From positions 186,001 to 250,000 of the forward strand of contig CALKVK010000033.1 of NCBI GenBank assembly GCA_937996235.1: a stretch of DNA of 64,000 nucleotides, in the 5' to 3' direction. Origin of the DNA: an uncultured bacterium. Lineage in GTDB: Bacteria; Planctomycetota; JAJSAM01; JAJVHW01. Below the pieces are notes generated by a model, which did no database searches, was not told the DNA's origin, and was given only the letters and a program-made list of their open reading frames with translations. Below are positions 26,843-34,693 of this stretch, piece after piece. The first letter of the stretch is position 1; each line of letters opens with the position of its first letter. A program made the translations under genes and the position numbers.

Positions 26843-27823
26843 GTGACGACCCCGTCGCGTCCCGCCCCCGTGCTGCTCTGCGGCTACCCGAAGTCGGGGA
26901 CGACGCTGCTCGTCAGCCTGCTGGACGGGCACCCGGACCTGCTCGTCTTCCCGGAGGAGCTGAACGTCTTCCGCACGACGTCGCGCCTGCCGCGCGAGGC
27001 GTGGCTCGACGCGCTGTTCACGCGCACCGGCGTCGCGCACCTGCGGCACGAGCGCGCCGAGACGCCCTCGGGCCCGCGCGACTACGCGCACGTGGACTTC
27101 GCGCGCCTGCGCGAGGACACCGCGGCGGCGTGGGCGCGGAGCGACGGCAGCGCCGCCGCCCTCGTCGAGTGCCTCGTCGCCGCGTACGGCGCGCAGCTCG
27201 GACGCGCGCCGGGCGCCGCGTGGGTCGAGAAGACGCCGCGCAACGAGCTGCACCTCGCGGTCGCGGAGCAGTGGTGGCCCGGCGTGCGCGCGATCCAGAT
27301 CGTGCGCGACCCGCGCGCGACGTTCTGCTCGTACCGCCGCAAGCGCGAGCGCGGCGACACGCCGCTCCACCTCGACCGCTTCCTCTCCGACTGGGACGCG
27401 GGCGTCGCCGCGTTCGACGCCTTCGCCGCGCGGGCCCCGGGGCGCGCGCACCGCGTGCGCTACGAGGACCTCGTGGGCGACCCCGGCGCCGTGACCGAGG
27501 AGCTCGCGCGCTTCCTCGGCATCGCCTGGGACGCGGCGCTGCTCGCGCCGACCCGCGGCGGCAGCGCGTGGACGGGCAACTCGATGTACGGCGAGCGGAC
27601 GGCGGGCGTGTCCTCCGCGCCGGCGTCGCGTCCGCTCGACGACCTGCACCCCGACGAGGCGCACGTGCTCGCGGCGCGCCTCGGACCGCGCATGCAGGCG
27701 CTCGGCTACGCGGTGGACGTGCCGCCGGACGTCCCGCGCATCGCGGCGGCGCGCGTCGCATGGCGCAGCGGGCGCGGCATCCGCGGCGCGTTCGCCATGT
27801 ACCGGCGGCTCGTCCGCGCGTAG
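26843..27823 (+). CDS. PAPS-dependent sulfotransferase, 326 aa
   Basis: Transfers sulfate from PAPS to a hydroxyl or amino group, here most likely on a glycan. The 5'-phosphosulfate loop GYPKSGTTLLVSLLDGHP lies near residue 12, followed by the FPEELN segment. The 3'-phosphate motif is IQIVRDPRATFCSYRRKR (about 152-169), with VRYEDLVGDP later. The start is GTG; the previous in-frame region has no ribosome binding site. It is the first gene of the surface-glycan island and converges with a second sulfotransferase gene 7 bases away. Substrate unknown. Confidence 0.88.
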   Translation: MTTPSRPAPVLLCGYPKSGTTLLVSLLDGHPDLLVFPEELNVFRTTSRLPREAWLDALFTRTGVAHLRHERAETPSGPRDYAHVDFARLREDTAAAWARSDGSAAALVECLVAAYGAQLGRAPGAAWVEKTPRNELHLAVAEQWWPGVRAIQIVRDPRATFCSYRRKRERGDTPLHLDRFLSDWDAGVAAFDAFAARAPGRAHRVRYEDLVGDPGAVTEELARFLGIAWDAALLAPTRGGSAWTGNSMYGERTAGVSSAPASRPLDDLHPDEAHVLAARLGPRMQALGYAVDVPPDVPRIAAARVAWRSGRGIRGAFAMYRRLVRA

Positions 27824-27830
27824 CGCGGTC

Positions 27831-28694
27831 TCACGCCTCGAGCATCCACGCGTGCGGCGTGGCGGCGAGCGCGCGCGCGACCTCGTCGAAGTTCGCGACG
27901 AGTTCGGAGAGGGGCTGCGGCGCGAGGCGCCGCGTGTGCGGCCGCGCCGGTGCGGGCGCGATGCCGAGGAACGCGCAGACGCGCGCGTACGCCGCCTCGG
28001 GGCCGGCGGCGGCGACGTCGTCCTCGAACGTCAGGTGCAGGTGCCGGTCGTCGCGGAGCAGCGCGAGCAGCTCGCGGTGCGCGGCCGCGTACTCGTCGAG
28101 GTGCGCGACGAGGGGGCCGGGCGGGCGCCCGCGCCAGACGTAGGCGCGCTCGACGTCGAGCGTCACGCGCGTCGGTCCCGTCGCGGCCGCGTCGGCGGCT
28201 GCGTGGCGCGTCTTCGTGACGCGGCCCGCGTACTCCGAGACCAGCCGTCGCAGCGCGTTCCGCCGCTCGAGCACGAGGAAGTGCGTGACGCCCGCCGCGC
28301 GCGCCTCGGCGACGTACTCGGGCAGCGTGCGGCCGACGATCGCGAGGTGCTGCGCGGCGAGGAACTTCATCTCGTAGCCGTACCAGCGGCGGCCGGCCGC
28401 CCACATGCGGCGACGCAGGAAGCCGCGCGAGTCCCACGGCGCGAACGTGCGGTCGCCGGCCGTCCAGCGGTGGAAGTAGATCTCGCGGTCCCAGCGGACG
28501 CGCGGGTGCTGGTCGAGGAGGCCGCCGAGCACGGAGCTGCCGCAGCGCCCGGTGTGGAACATGCACACCGCGCCGGGGCGCAGCGGCGCGAGCGGGAGTC
28601 CCGCGAGCTGGTCGAGCCCGCGCACGAGAGAGCGCGCGCGGTTCGCGAGCCGCGGCGGCAGCGCGTTGCCGATCGTCGCGCGCAGGGACGCCAT
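27831..28694 (-). CDS. Sulfotransferase family protein, 287 aa
   Basis: The PAPS-loop equivalent is CMFHTGRCGSSVLGGLLDQHP (about 44-64), with the RWDREIYFHRW acceptor-side segment, LVLERRNALRRLVSEY for 3'-phosphate binding, and LHLTFEDDV. The C-terminal block PLSELVANFDEVARALA is shared with the sulfotransferase at 37499-38359 (PLAELVSNLDELRAAFA), so the two are paralogs of one subfamily, NodH/LPS-sulfotransferase-like. A GACACT hexamer ends six bases before the ATG and no ribosome binding site is visible. Cytoplasmic; glycan acceptor presumed. Confidence 0.82.
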   Translation of the reverse strand: MASLRATIGNALPPRLANRARSLVRGLDQLAGLPLAPLRPGAVCMFHTGRCGSSVLGGLLDQHPRVRWDREIYFHRWTAGDRTFAPWDSRGFLRRRMWAAGRRWYGYEMKFLAAQHLAIVGRTLPEYVAEARAAGVTHFLVLERRNALRRLVSEYAGRVTKTRHAAADAAATGPTRVTLDVERAYVWRGRPPGPLVAHLDEYAAAHRELLALLRDDRHLHLTFEDDVAAAGPEAAYARVCAFLGIAPAPARPHTRRLAPQPLSELVANFDEVARALAATPHAWMLEA

Positions 28695-28700
28695 CGCGGG

Positions 28701-28706
28701 AGTGTC
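28701..28706 (-). promoter_or_regulatory. -10-like element GACACT before the second sulfotransferase
   Basis: On the minus strand GACACT is followed by CCCGCG and the ATG. The same hexamer and spacing recur at 36332-36337, which supports it as a real variant of the TANNNT element. Confidence 0.35.
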
Positions 28707-28841
28707 TCCGCTCGCGGGGCGCACGTCCGCGCTCTTCCCCATCCGTCGCGTCGCGTCCGCGCCGGGTCGGCCCGTCGTTGTTCGGGACGGGGCGGCGTGC
28801 GGGGGAGACTGCCGCGGGCGGCTCGTCCGGAGGTGCGCACG

Positions 28842-30128
28842 TTGGACGCGGAAGGTGCACGGCGCGGCGGCGGCGCACGGCGCGTCCTCGCGGTGCTCGC
28901 GGTCGCGCTCGGCGTGCGCGTCGCGGTCGGCGTGTGGCGCGGCCCCGAGCTGCTCGAGGCGGGCAACGGCCTCGACTACATGCGCGCTCTCGCCACGTCG
29001 CTCGCGCGCGGCGGCGGCTACGCGATCGACGGCGTCCCGCACGTGTTCCAGCAGCCGGGGTACGTCGCGTGCCTCGCCGCCGGGTTCGCCCTGCTCGGCG
29101 CGACGTGGCAGGGTGCGCTGCTCGCGAACGCGCTCCTCGGCACCGCGCTCGCAGGGATGACGTACCGCCTCGCGGGGCGCCTCGACGCGCGGGCCGCGCT
29201 GCCCGCCGGCATCGTCGCCGCCGTCCATCCCGTCCTCGTCTGGCACGGCAACGCCGTCGCCGACACGACCCTCTTCGCGCTCGCGCTCGTCGGCTGGGCC
29301 GACGCCGCCCTCGGCGCGCTGCGCGGCGGACTCCTCCGGCACACGCTCTGCGCGGGCCTCTGGATCGCCGTCGCGTTCCTCACGCGCCCCTCGCTGCTCC
29401 CGCTCCTGCCCGTCGCGCCCGTCGCGCTCCTCGCCGTCTCGCGCTCGTGGCGGAAGGCGCTCGCGTTCGCCGCGCTCTCCTCGGCGCTCGCCTTCGTCCT
29501 CGTGTTGCCGTGGCTGCTGCGCAACCACGCGCTGACGGGCGTGTTCCCGCTCGTCGGGACGCACGGCCCCGAGTCCGTGTGGGCCGCGAACACGGACGAG
29601 TCGCCCGAAGCGACGGAGCGCGATTCGTCGTACGACGCGGTCTCGGCGCTCCACGCGGGCACGGAGTTCGACGTGCAGGCGTTCCAGACCGGCGTCACGC
29701 CGCGCGAAGGCGTGCGCCGCGAGGCACTCTTCCGCGACGCGACGCGCACGTGGATCCGCGAGCACTTCGGGACCTTCCTGCACATGTACGTCGTGCGCCT
29801 CGGGCGCATCGCCGACCTGCGCTACCACCCGTCGCGGCACGGCACGCGCCCGATCCCGCACACGCGGCTGCGCTCGCTCGTCAACGCGCTCTCGTACGGG
29901 CCGGTGCTCCTGCTCGCGATCGCGGGGACCGTGCTGCTCGTGCGCGGGCCCCGACGGGCCGAGGCGCTGACGCTCGTCGCCGTCGTGGCGCTCTACGCGC
30001 TGACGCACGCCGTCGGCGCCGGCTACACGCGGGTGCGCGTGCCCGTGGACCCGCTGCTCGTCGCGCTCGCCGGAGTTGCGCTCGCGCGCTTCGCGGCCGG
30101 CGGCGCTCAGCGCCCCGCGGCGTCCTGA
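28842..30128 (+). CDS. GT39-like multi-pass membrane glycosyltransferase, 428 aa
   Basis: A polytopic protein of the dolichyl/polyprenyl-phosphate-mannose mannosyltransferase superfamily: helix 1 (ARRVLAVLAVALGVRVAVGV), an extracytoplasmic loop with GLDYMRALATSLARGGGYAIDGVP, repeated hydrophobic spans (LLANALLGTALAGMTYRLAGR, VAAVHPVLVWHGNAVADT) and about nine helices overall. Such enzymes transfer sugars from polyprenyl-phosphate donors on the outer face. TTG at 28842 is chosen because CGGAGG lies eight bases upstream and the first helix follows; it is the least certain start in the window. The 3' end overlaps the convergent WbqC gene by 22 bases. Confidence 0.72.
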   Translation: MDAEGARRGGGARRVLAVLAVALGVRVAVGVWRGPELLEAGNGLDYMRALATSLARGGGYAIDGVPHVFQQPGYVACLAAGFALLGATWQGALLANALLGTALAGMTYRLAGRLDARAALPAGIVAAVHPVLVWHGNAVADTTLFALALVGWADAALGALRGGLLRHTLCAGLWIAVAFLTRPSLLPLLPVAPVALLAVSRSWRKALAFAALSSALAFVLVLPWLLRNHALTGVFPLVGTHGPESVWAANTDESPEATERDSSYDAVSALHAGTEFDVQAFQTGVTPREGVRREALFRDATRTWIREHFGTFLHMYVVRLGRIADLRYHPSRHGTRPIPHTRLRSLVNALSYGPVLLLAIAGTVLLVRGPRRAEALTLVAVVALYALTHAVGAGYTRVRVPVDPLLVALAGVALARFAAGGAQRPAAS

Positions 30129-30817
30129 GGCAGCAGCACGCCGGCGGCGTCGGGGCCGAGCATCGCGAGCGCGTCGAGGATCGAGACCTGCGGCTCGAAC
30201 GCGCCGTGGAGCTGCGGGTAGGGCGCGTAGTCGTACTCGATGAACGACACGCCGATGCCCGCCGCGGCGAACAGGCTCTCGTCGAGGTACGCGCGCGCCG
30301 CGGGCCCCGACAGGTAGCGGTCCGCGCCGACGGCGCGGCAGATCGCGACCAGCCGCTCGGTGCGCTCGCCGGAGACGCCGAGCCCGGACGCGCGCACGAA
30401 CTCCGTGTCGCGCAGACCGAGCGCGCGCGCGCAGTCCTCGAGCAGCGGGATGGTCAGGTCCACGAGCCGCTCGGGCGTGCGCTCCCAGTGCGGTCCGACG
30501 ACGTCGAGCGCCCACGCCGCGTGCGGCGCGCGGCGGTACGAGCTCTCGAACGCCGCGCGGTGCTTCTCGCGCCACGGCTGCCCGTAGCCGACGAGCGCCT
30601 CGTCGAGCCGCGTCGCGCAGTTGCCGGCGGGCAGCTTCACGGGCACCGTGATCCAGAACGCGCCGTTCGCACCCTTCAGGCGGTTGCGGTTGCGCCAGCC
30701 GTTCTTGTCGTACTGCACGTCGTCGTAGTGCACGTAGACGTCGGCGCGGCGGACCTGGTCGAACACGCCGCGCCAGGGCACGTACGACGGCTGCAGGATC
30801 ACGCAGGTGCGGGGCAC
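30107..30817 (-). CDS. WbqC family protein, 236 aa
   Basis: Begins (from GTG) with PRTCVILQPSYVPWRGVFDQV, the hallmark N-terminus of WbqC-like proteins, followed by YDDVQYDKNGWRNRNRLKGANG, WITVPVKL, and ERLVAICRAVGADRYLSGP with YLDESLF. These are strongly conserved in WbqC proteins found in O-antigen and nonulosonate or formamido-sugar clusters; the biochemical role is unresolved, with aminotransferase-assisting or glycine/acyl-transfer roles suggested. The start at 30817 overlaps the formyltransferase end by 19 bases. A GTG at 30802 overlapping the stop as GTGA is an alternative that removes five residues. Last gene of the wecE operon. Confidence 0.85.
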   Translation of the reverse strand: MPRTCVILQPSYVPWRGVFDQVRRADVYVHYDDVQYDKNGWRNRNRLKGANGAFWITVPVKLPAGNCATRLDEALVGYGQPWREKHRAAFESSYRRAPHAAWALDVVGPHWERTPERLVDLTIPLLEDCARALGLRDTEFVRASGLGVSGERTERLVAICRAVGADRYLSGPAARAYLDESLFAAAGIGVSFIEYDYAPYPQLHGAFEPQVSILDALAMLGPDAAGVLLPQDAAGR

Positions 30818-31518
30818 GCCACGCGCTCCGGCAGCTCGACGGCGGGGGAGACCGGCCACGCGCCGTACTGCGCGCCCGCGACCCACAGCCGCCCCTTGTC
30901 GTCGCGGACGACGCGGCCCGCGGCGTACCACGCGAGCACCTGCAGATACGCCGCGTGCAGCAGCGGCCAGAGACGCAGCCCGGCGCTCTCCTCCGTGTCC
31001 TCGGGCACGAGCGGCAGCGCGCACTGGACCACCGTCGGGCCGTGGTCCATCTCCTCGTCCACCTCGTGGATCGTCGCGCCGCCGAAGCGCGCGCCGCCCG
31101 CGAGCGTCTGCCGGATGCCGTGCATGCCCGCGAACGCCGGCAGGAGCGCCATGTGCACGTTGACGATGCGCCCGCGGCGCTGCAGCACCACCGCCTGCGG
31201 GAGGATCTTGTCGAACGTGAGCATCCACAGGTCGGCCGGGGCCGCGTCGAACGCCGCGATCAGCTCGCCGTCGAGCTCCGGACGGCGCGGCGCGGCGAGG
31301 CGGTGCACGGCCATCCCGGCGTCGCGCCCCCAGGCGTCGAGCGCGTCCGCCGCGCGGCGGTCGAGGATCAGCGCCGACGGTGCGATGCCGAGCGCGGCCG
31401 CGTGCTCCACCGCGGCGCGGCAGAGGCGTCCGCCGCCGGAGACGCAGAAGCCCACGCGCAGCGGCCCCTCGCGGCGCGGGAACACCGACCGTGTCGGGAA
31501 GGGCAGCGTGCCGCTCAT
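30799..31518 (-). CDS. Formyltransferase-fold protein, probable sugar N-formyltransferase, 239 aa
   Basis: The formyltransferase triad is visible: Asn and His in IVNVHMALLPAFAGMHG (in place of N-x-H-x-SLLP) and Asp in EVDEEMDHGPTVVQ. The N-terminal VGFCVSGGGRLCRAAVEHA is the Rossmann-like start. The same fold serves methionyl-tRNA formyltransferase and PurN, but the sequence is short, lacks the C-terminal OB domain of Fmt, and sits between GT2 and WbqC genes behind wecE. N-formylation of the 4-amino sugar made by the WecE-like enzyme is therefore the best guess; a role in purine synthesis is less likely. ATG overlaps the GT2 stop (ATGA). Confidence 0.75.
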   Translation of the reverse strand: MSGTLPFPTRSVFPRREGPLRVGFCVSGGGRLCRAAVEHAAALGIAPSALILDRRAADALDAWGRDAGMAVHRLAAPRRPELDGELIAAFDAAPADLWMLTFDKILPQAVVLQRRGRIVNVHMALLPAFAGMHGIRQTLAGGARFGGATIHEVDEEMDHGPTVVQCALPLVPEDTEESAGLRLWPLLHAAYLQVLAWYAAGRVVRDDKGRLWVAGAQYGAWPVSPAVELPERVACPAPA

Positions 31519-32489
31519 CGGGCGTCCTCCGGGGCGGGGCCGCCGCCGCGGCGCCGCACGACGTACGTCGGCCGGCGCATCGCGCGCATGTGCACGCGGC
31601 CCAGGTACTCGCCGATGATCCCGAGCGCGACGAGCTGCACGCCCGAGAAGAGCGTCACCGACGACGCGAGGAACGTGAAGCCGGGCACCGCGCCGCCGCG
31701 CACGACGTACACGCCCACCTGGTAGACGAGCAGCAGCGCGCCGAGGCACGCGAACGCGATCCCGAGGATGCTCGCGAGGCGCAGCGGCCGGTCGCTGAAG
31801 CCCGTGATCAGCTCGACCGCGATGCGCACGAGCTTCCCGAACGTGTAGTTCGACGTGCCGACGCGGCGCTCGTCGTGGCGCACGCGCACCGACGTGAAGC
31901 GGTTGGTGGACCACGTCAGCAGCACGTCGAGCGAGACGCTCGGGCCCTCGTAGCTCGCGAAGCCGTCGCGCAGGTCGGTGCGCAGCACGCGGAACGCGCT
32001 GACGTCGCGCGCCGCCTGCACGCCCATGCTCGTCTGGAGCGCCCACTTCGTGAGCTGCGACGCGAGGTCGCGGAAGAGGCCGTGCCGTTCGCGCTCGGGC
32101 GCGCCGTAGACGACGTCCACGTCGGGCGTCAGCCGCTCGAGCAGCTTCGGCAGCTCCTCCGGCGGGTGCTGCAGGTCGTCGTCGAGCGTCGCGACGACGT
32201 CGTAGCGCGCCGCGCGCAGCCCGCACAGGATCGCGTTGTGCTGGCCGAAGTTGCGCCGCAGCTCGATCCAGCGCAGCCACGGGCGGCCGGTGGCGAGGCG
32301 CTCGATCTGCGCCTGGCTGCCGTCGCGGCTGCCGTCGTTCACGAGCAGGAGCTCGAACGCGCGGCCGAGCTTCGGCAGCTCCTCCGCGAGCCGCGTCACC
32401 AGCGCCTCGAGCCCCGCCTCGCTGAAGTAGACGGGCACGAGCACCGTGAGCCCGGGCACGAGCGGCGCGTCACCTTCCGGCATCGCCAT
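31515..32489 (-). CDS. GT2 glycosyltransferase of the DPMS/ArnC type, 324 aa
   Basis: An inverting GT-A enzyme. VLVPVYFSEAGLEALV starts the fold, VNDGSRDGS binds the nucleotide, and TLDDDLQHPPEELPKLL holds the metal-binding Asp cluster. Two C-terminal transmembrane helices (LGIAFACLGALLLVYQVGVYVV and SSVTLFSGVQLVALGIIGEYLG) and the final GRVHMRAMRRPTYVV match the ArnC/PglC-independent polyprenyl-phosphate glycosyltransferases. It probably loads a sugar, possibly the WecE-derived amino sugar, onto undecaprenyl phosphate for later transfer by GT39-like enzymes nearby. It follows wecE by 22 bases. Confidence 0.88.
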   Translation of the reverse strand: MAMPEGDAPLVPGLTVLVPVYFSEAGLEALVTRLAEELPKLGRAFELLLVNDGSRDGSQAQIERLATGRPWLRWIELRRNFGQHNAILCGLRAARYDVVATLDDDLQHPPEELPKLLERLTPDVDVVYGAPERERHGLFRDLASQLTKWALQTSMGVQAARDVSAFRVLRTDLRDGFASYEGPSVSLDVLLTWSTNRFTSVRVRHDERRVGTSNYTFGKLVRIAVELITGFSDRPLRLASILGIAFACLGALLLVYQVGVYVVRGGAVPGFTFLASSVTLFSGVQLVALGIIGEYLGRVHMRAMRRPTYVVRRRGGGPAPEDAR

Positions 32490-32511
32490 CAGGATGTCCG
32501 ACGCGTGCGCG

Positions 32512-33648
32512 TCATCCCGCGAACTCGTGGACCGCCTCGATCACGCGCGCCTGCTCGGACTCCGTGAGGCCGGTGTGGAACGGCAGCCGCACGAGCCGCA
32601 GCGAGACGTCCTCGGCGACGGGGCACTGCCCCTCGCGTCCGCCGAAGCGGCGCCCCATCTCCGAGGTGTGCAGCGGCACGTAGTGGAAGACCGCCTGCAG
32701 CCGCCGCGCGCGCAGGTGGGCGATGAAGCGCTCGCGGACGGCCTCGTCCGGGAGCAGCAGGTAGAACATGTGGAACGCCTGGCCGCAGTGCGCGGGCACG
32801 TGCGGCAGCGTGACGCCGCGCGAGGCCGCCCAGTCGCCGAGGCCCGCGCGGTAGCGCTCCCAGATCGCGGCGCGGCGGCGCTGGATCTCGTCGCGCGCCT
32901 CGAGCTGCGCGAGCAGGTACGCGGCCGTCACGTCGGAGGGCAGGTAGCTCGAGCCGAGGTCCACCCAGGTGTACTTGTCCACCTGGCCGCGCAGGAAGCG
33001 CGCGCGGTTCGTGCCCTTCTCGCGCACGATCTCCGCGCGCTCGAGCAGGTCCGCGTCGTTCACGACGAGCGCGCCGCCCTCGCCGCAGATCACGTTCTTC
33101 GTCTCGTGGAAGCTCTGCGTCGCGAGCGCGCCGAAGCGGCCGAGCGGGCGGCCGCGGTACGTGCCGAAGAGGCCGTGCGCGTTGTCCTCGACGACCGCGA
33201 TGCCGCGCTCCGCGGCGAGCGCAGAGATCGCGTCCATCTCGCAGCCGACGCCCGCGTAGTGCACCGGCACGATCGCGCGCGTGCGCTCCGTGACGAGCCC
33301 CTCGAGCTGCGTCTCGTCGAGGTTGAGCGTGTCCGGCCGCACGTCCGCGAAGACGGGCCGCGCCCCGAGCAGCGCGAAGGCGTTCGCCGTCGAGACGAAC
33401 GTGAACGACGGCACGATGACCTCGTCGCCGGGGCCCACGCGGAGCAGCACGGCGCACATCTCGAGCGCGTCGGTGCACGACGCCGTGAGCAGCACGCGCG
33501 GCCCGCCGAGGACCTCCGCGAGCAGCGTCTCGCAGCGCTTCGTGAACGGGCCGTTGCCCGACGTGTGCCACGACGTGACGCACGCCTGCACGTGCTCGAC
33601 CTCGCGGCCCGACGACCACGGGCGGTTGAACGGGATGTCGTAGCTCAC
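32512..33648 (-). CDS. wecE: dTDP-4-amino-4,6-dideoxygalactose transaminase (WecE-like), 378 aa
   Basis: PLP-dependent DegT/DnrJ/EryC1 family. The similarity to enterobacterial WecE/RffA runs over the whole length: IPFNRPW start, LLTASCTDALEMCAVLL, GDEVIVPSFTFVSTANAFALLGA, FADVRPDTLNLDET, IVPVHYAGVGCEMD, PLP lysine K184 in SFHETKN, IVREKGTNR, FLRGQVDKYTWVDLGSSYLPSD and FHYVPLHTSEMG. It should convert dTDP-4-keto-6-deoxyglucose to dTDP-Fuc4N using glutamate. The start is GTG behind an AGGAAGG site. It heads the operon with GT2, formyltransferase and WbqC. rmlA/rmlB are not in the window. Confidence 0.92.
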   Translation of the reverse strand: MSYDIPFNRPWSSGREVEHVQACVTSWHTSGNGPFTKRCETLLAEVLGGPRVLLTASCTDALEMCAVLLRVGPGDEVIVPSFTFVSTANAFALLGARPVFADVRPDTLNLDETQLEGLVTERTRAIVPVHYAGVGCEMDAISALAAERGIAVVEDNAHGLFGTYRGRPLGRFGALATQSFHETKNVICGEGGALVVNDADLLERAEIVREKGTNRARFLRGQVDKYTWVDLGSSYLPSDVTAAYLLAQLEARDEIQRRRAAIWERYRAGLGDWAASRGVTLPHVPAHCGQAFHMFYLLLPDEAVRERFIAHLRARRLQAVFHYVPLHTSEMGRRFGGREGQCPVAEDVSLRLVRLPFHTGLTESEQARVIEAVHEFAG

Positions 33649-33744
33649 GTGCGCCCTTCCTGCGACGGGGACGCGCGGAAGCTACAGCCCGGGCGGCGAT
33701 CCGCGCGCACTTCGCCGATCGTCGCCCGGCGCGCCGCCGGCTGG

Positions 33745-33750
33745 CATACT
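33745..33750 (+). promoter_or_regulatory. -10-like element CATACT before the third sulfotransferase
   Basis: CATACT ends nine bases before the ATG at 33760 with no ribosome binding site, giving a leader of at most a few bases. Confidence 0.3.
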
Positions 33751-33759
33751 CCGCCGTCG

Positions 33760-34680
33760 ATGCAGACGCCCCGGGACGCCGCCGCCGCGGCCCCGATCTT
33801 CGTGCTCTCGACGGCGCGCAGCGGCTCGACGCTGCTGCGCCTCACGCTCGGCAAGGTGCCCGGTCTCGTCTCCCTGCCCGAGTCGCACTTCTTCGTCTTC
33901 CGCGAGAGCCACGCGGCGCTCGACCCCGCCCGCCCGGCCGACCGCGAGCGCATCGCCGCCGCGTGGACCGCGTTCCACCGCATCCGCAAGTGGCCGCTCG
34001 ACCACGCGCGCCTGCACGCGGACCTCGTCGCGGGCGCGGACTCGTGGCGGCGCGTGCTCGAGTTGACGATCGCGCGGCTCCTCGCGGACGGCGGCGTCGA
34101 GCCCGCCCCGGGCGGCGCGTGGATCGAGAAGTCGCCGCCGCACGTGTTCCGCCGCGACGCGATCCGCGAGCTATTCCCCGAGGCGCGCTTCCTGCACCTC
34201 GTGCGCGACCCGCGCGACGTCGCCGCGAGTCTGAAGACGTGCCCGTGGGCGACCTCGAACGTGTACGTCGCCGCGCGCGTGTGGCGCGAGGCGGCGCGGC
34301 GGATCGACGCGCGCGACGACACGCTGCTCGTGCGCTACGAGGCGCTCGTCGCGGAGCCGGCGGCCGAGGTCGCCCGCATCTGCGCGTTCCTCGGGCGGCC
34401 CTTCGACCCCGCGTGGATCGCCGCGCCGACGCGCGACGCGGTCGAGGAGCGCAACGTGCGCAGCGGCGCGGCGCTGGCGCCCATCAGCGAGCGCTTCGTC
34501 GGCGCGTGGCGCGAGCGGCTGTCGGCGCCGGACCGCGAGGCGGCGGTCGTGCAGCACGTGTGCGACCGCGAGATGCGCGCCCTCGGCTACGAGCCTTCGC
34601 CCGTGCGGCGCGACCTGCGCTTCCGCGCCCATCTCGCGCTCGGCTGGCTGGGTCTCGTCGCCGACCGCGTCGTCCGCTGA
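33760..34680 (+). CDS. Sulfotransferase (Sulfotransfer_3 type), 306 aa
   Basis: The PAPS 5'-loop is FVLSTARSGSTLLRLTLGKVP (about 14-34), followed by LPESHFFVF. EKSPPHVFRRDAIRELFPEARF and LHLVRDPRDVAASLKTCPW form the 3'-phosphate site, and LLVRYEALVAEP follows as in the family. It is cytoplasmic, with no signal peptide. It differs from the other four sulfotransferases of the island, so it may act on another acceptor. It is transcribed alone; its stop codon is part of a hairpin shared with the convergent GT39-like gene. Confidence 0.87.
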   Translation: MQTPRDAAAAAPIFVLSTARSGSTLLRLTLGKVPGLVSLPESHFFVFRESHAALDPARPADRERIAAAWTAFHRIRKWPLDHARLHADLVAGADSWRRVLELTIARLLADGGVEPAPGGAWIEKSPPHVFRRDAIRELFPEARFLHLVRDPRDVAASLKTCPWATSNVYVAARVWREAARRIDARDDTLLVRYEALVAEPAAEVARICAFLGRPFDPAWIAAPTRDAVEERNVRSGAALAPISERFVGAWRERLSAPDREAAVVQHVCDREMRALGYEPSPVRRDLRFRAHLALGWLGLVADRVVR

Positions 34681-34693
34681 CGCGCCGTCAGCG
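34675..34693. terminator. Hairpin formed by the two stop codons of convergent genes
   Basis: CGCTGACG (34675-34682) pairs perfectly with CGTCAGCG (34686-34693) over a 3-base loop. The TGA of the sulfotransferase gene and the TCA (stop on the other strand) of the membrane glycosyltransferase gene are base-paired to each other. Only 7 bases separate the genes. Confidence 0.55.

Noticed and set aside
30802..30804. GTGA-coupled alternative start of the WbqC gene
   Set aside because: It would remove residues before ILQPSYVPW that family members usually keep; kept as an alternative only.
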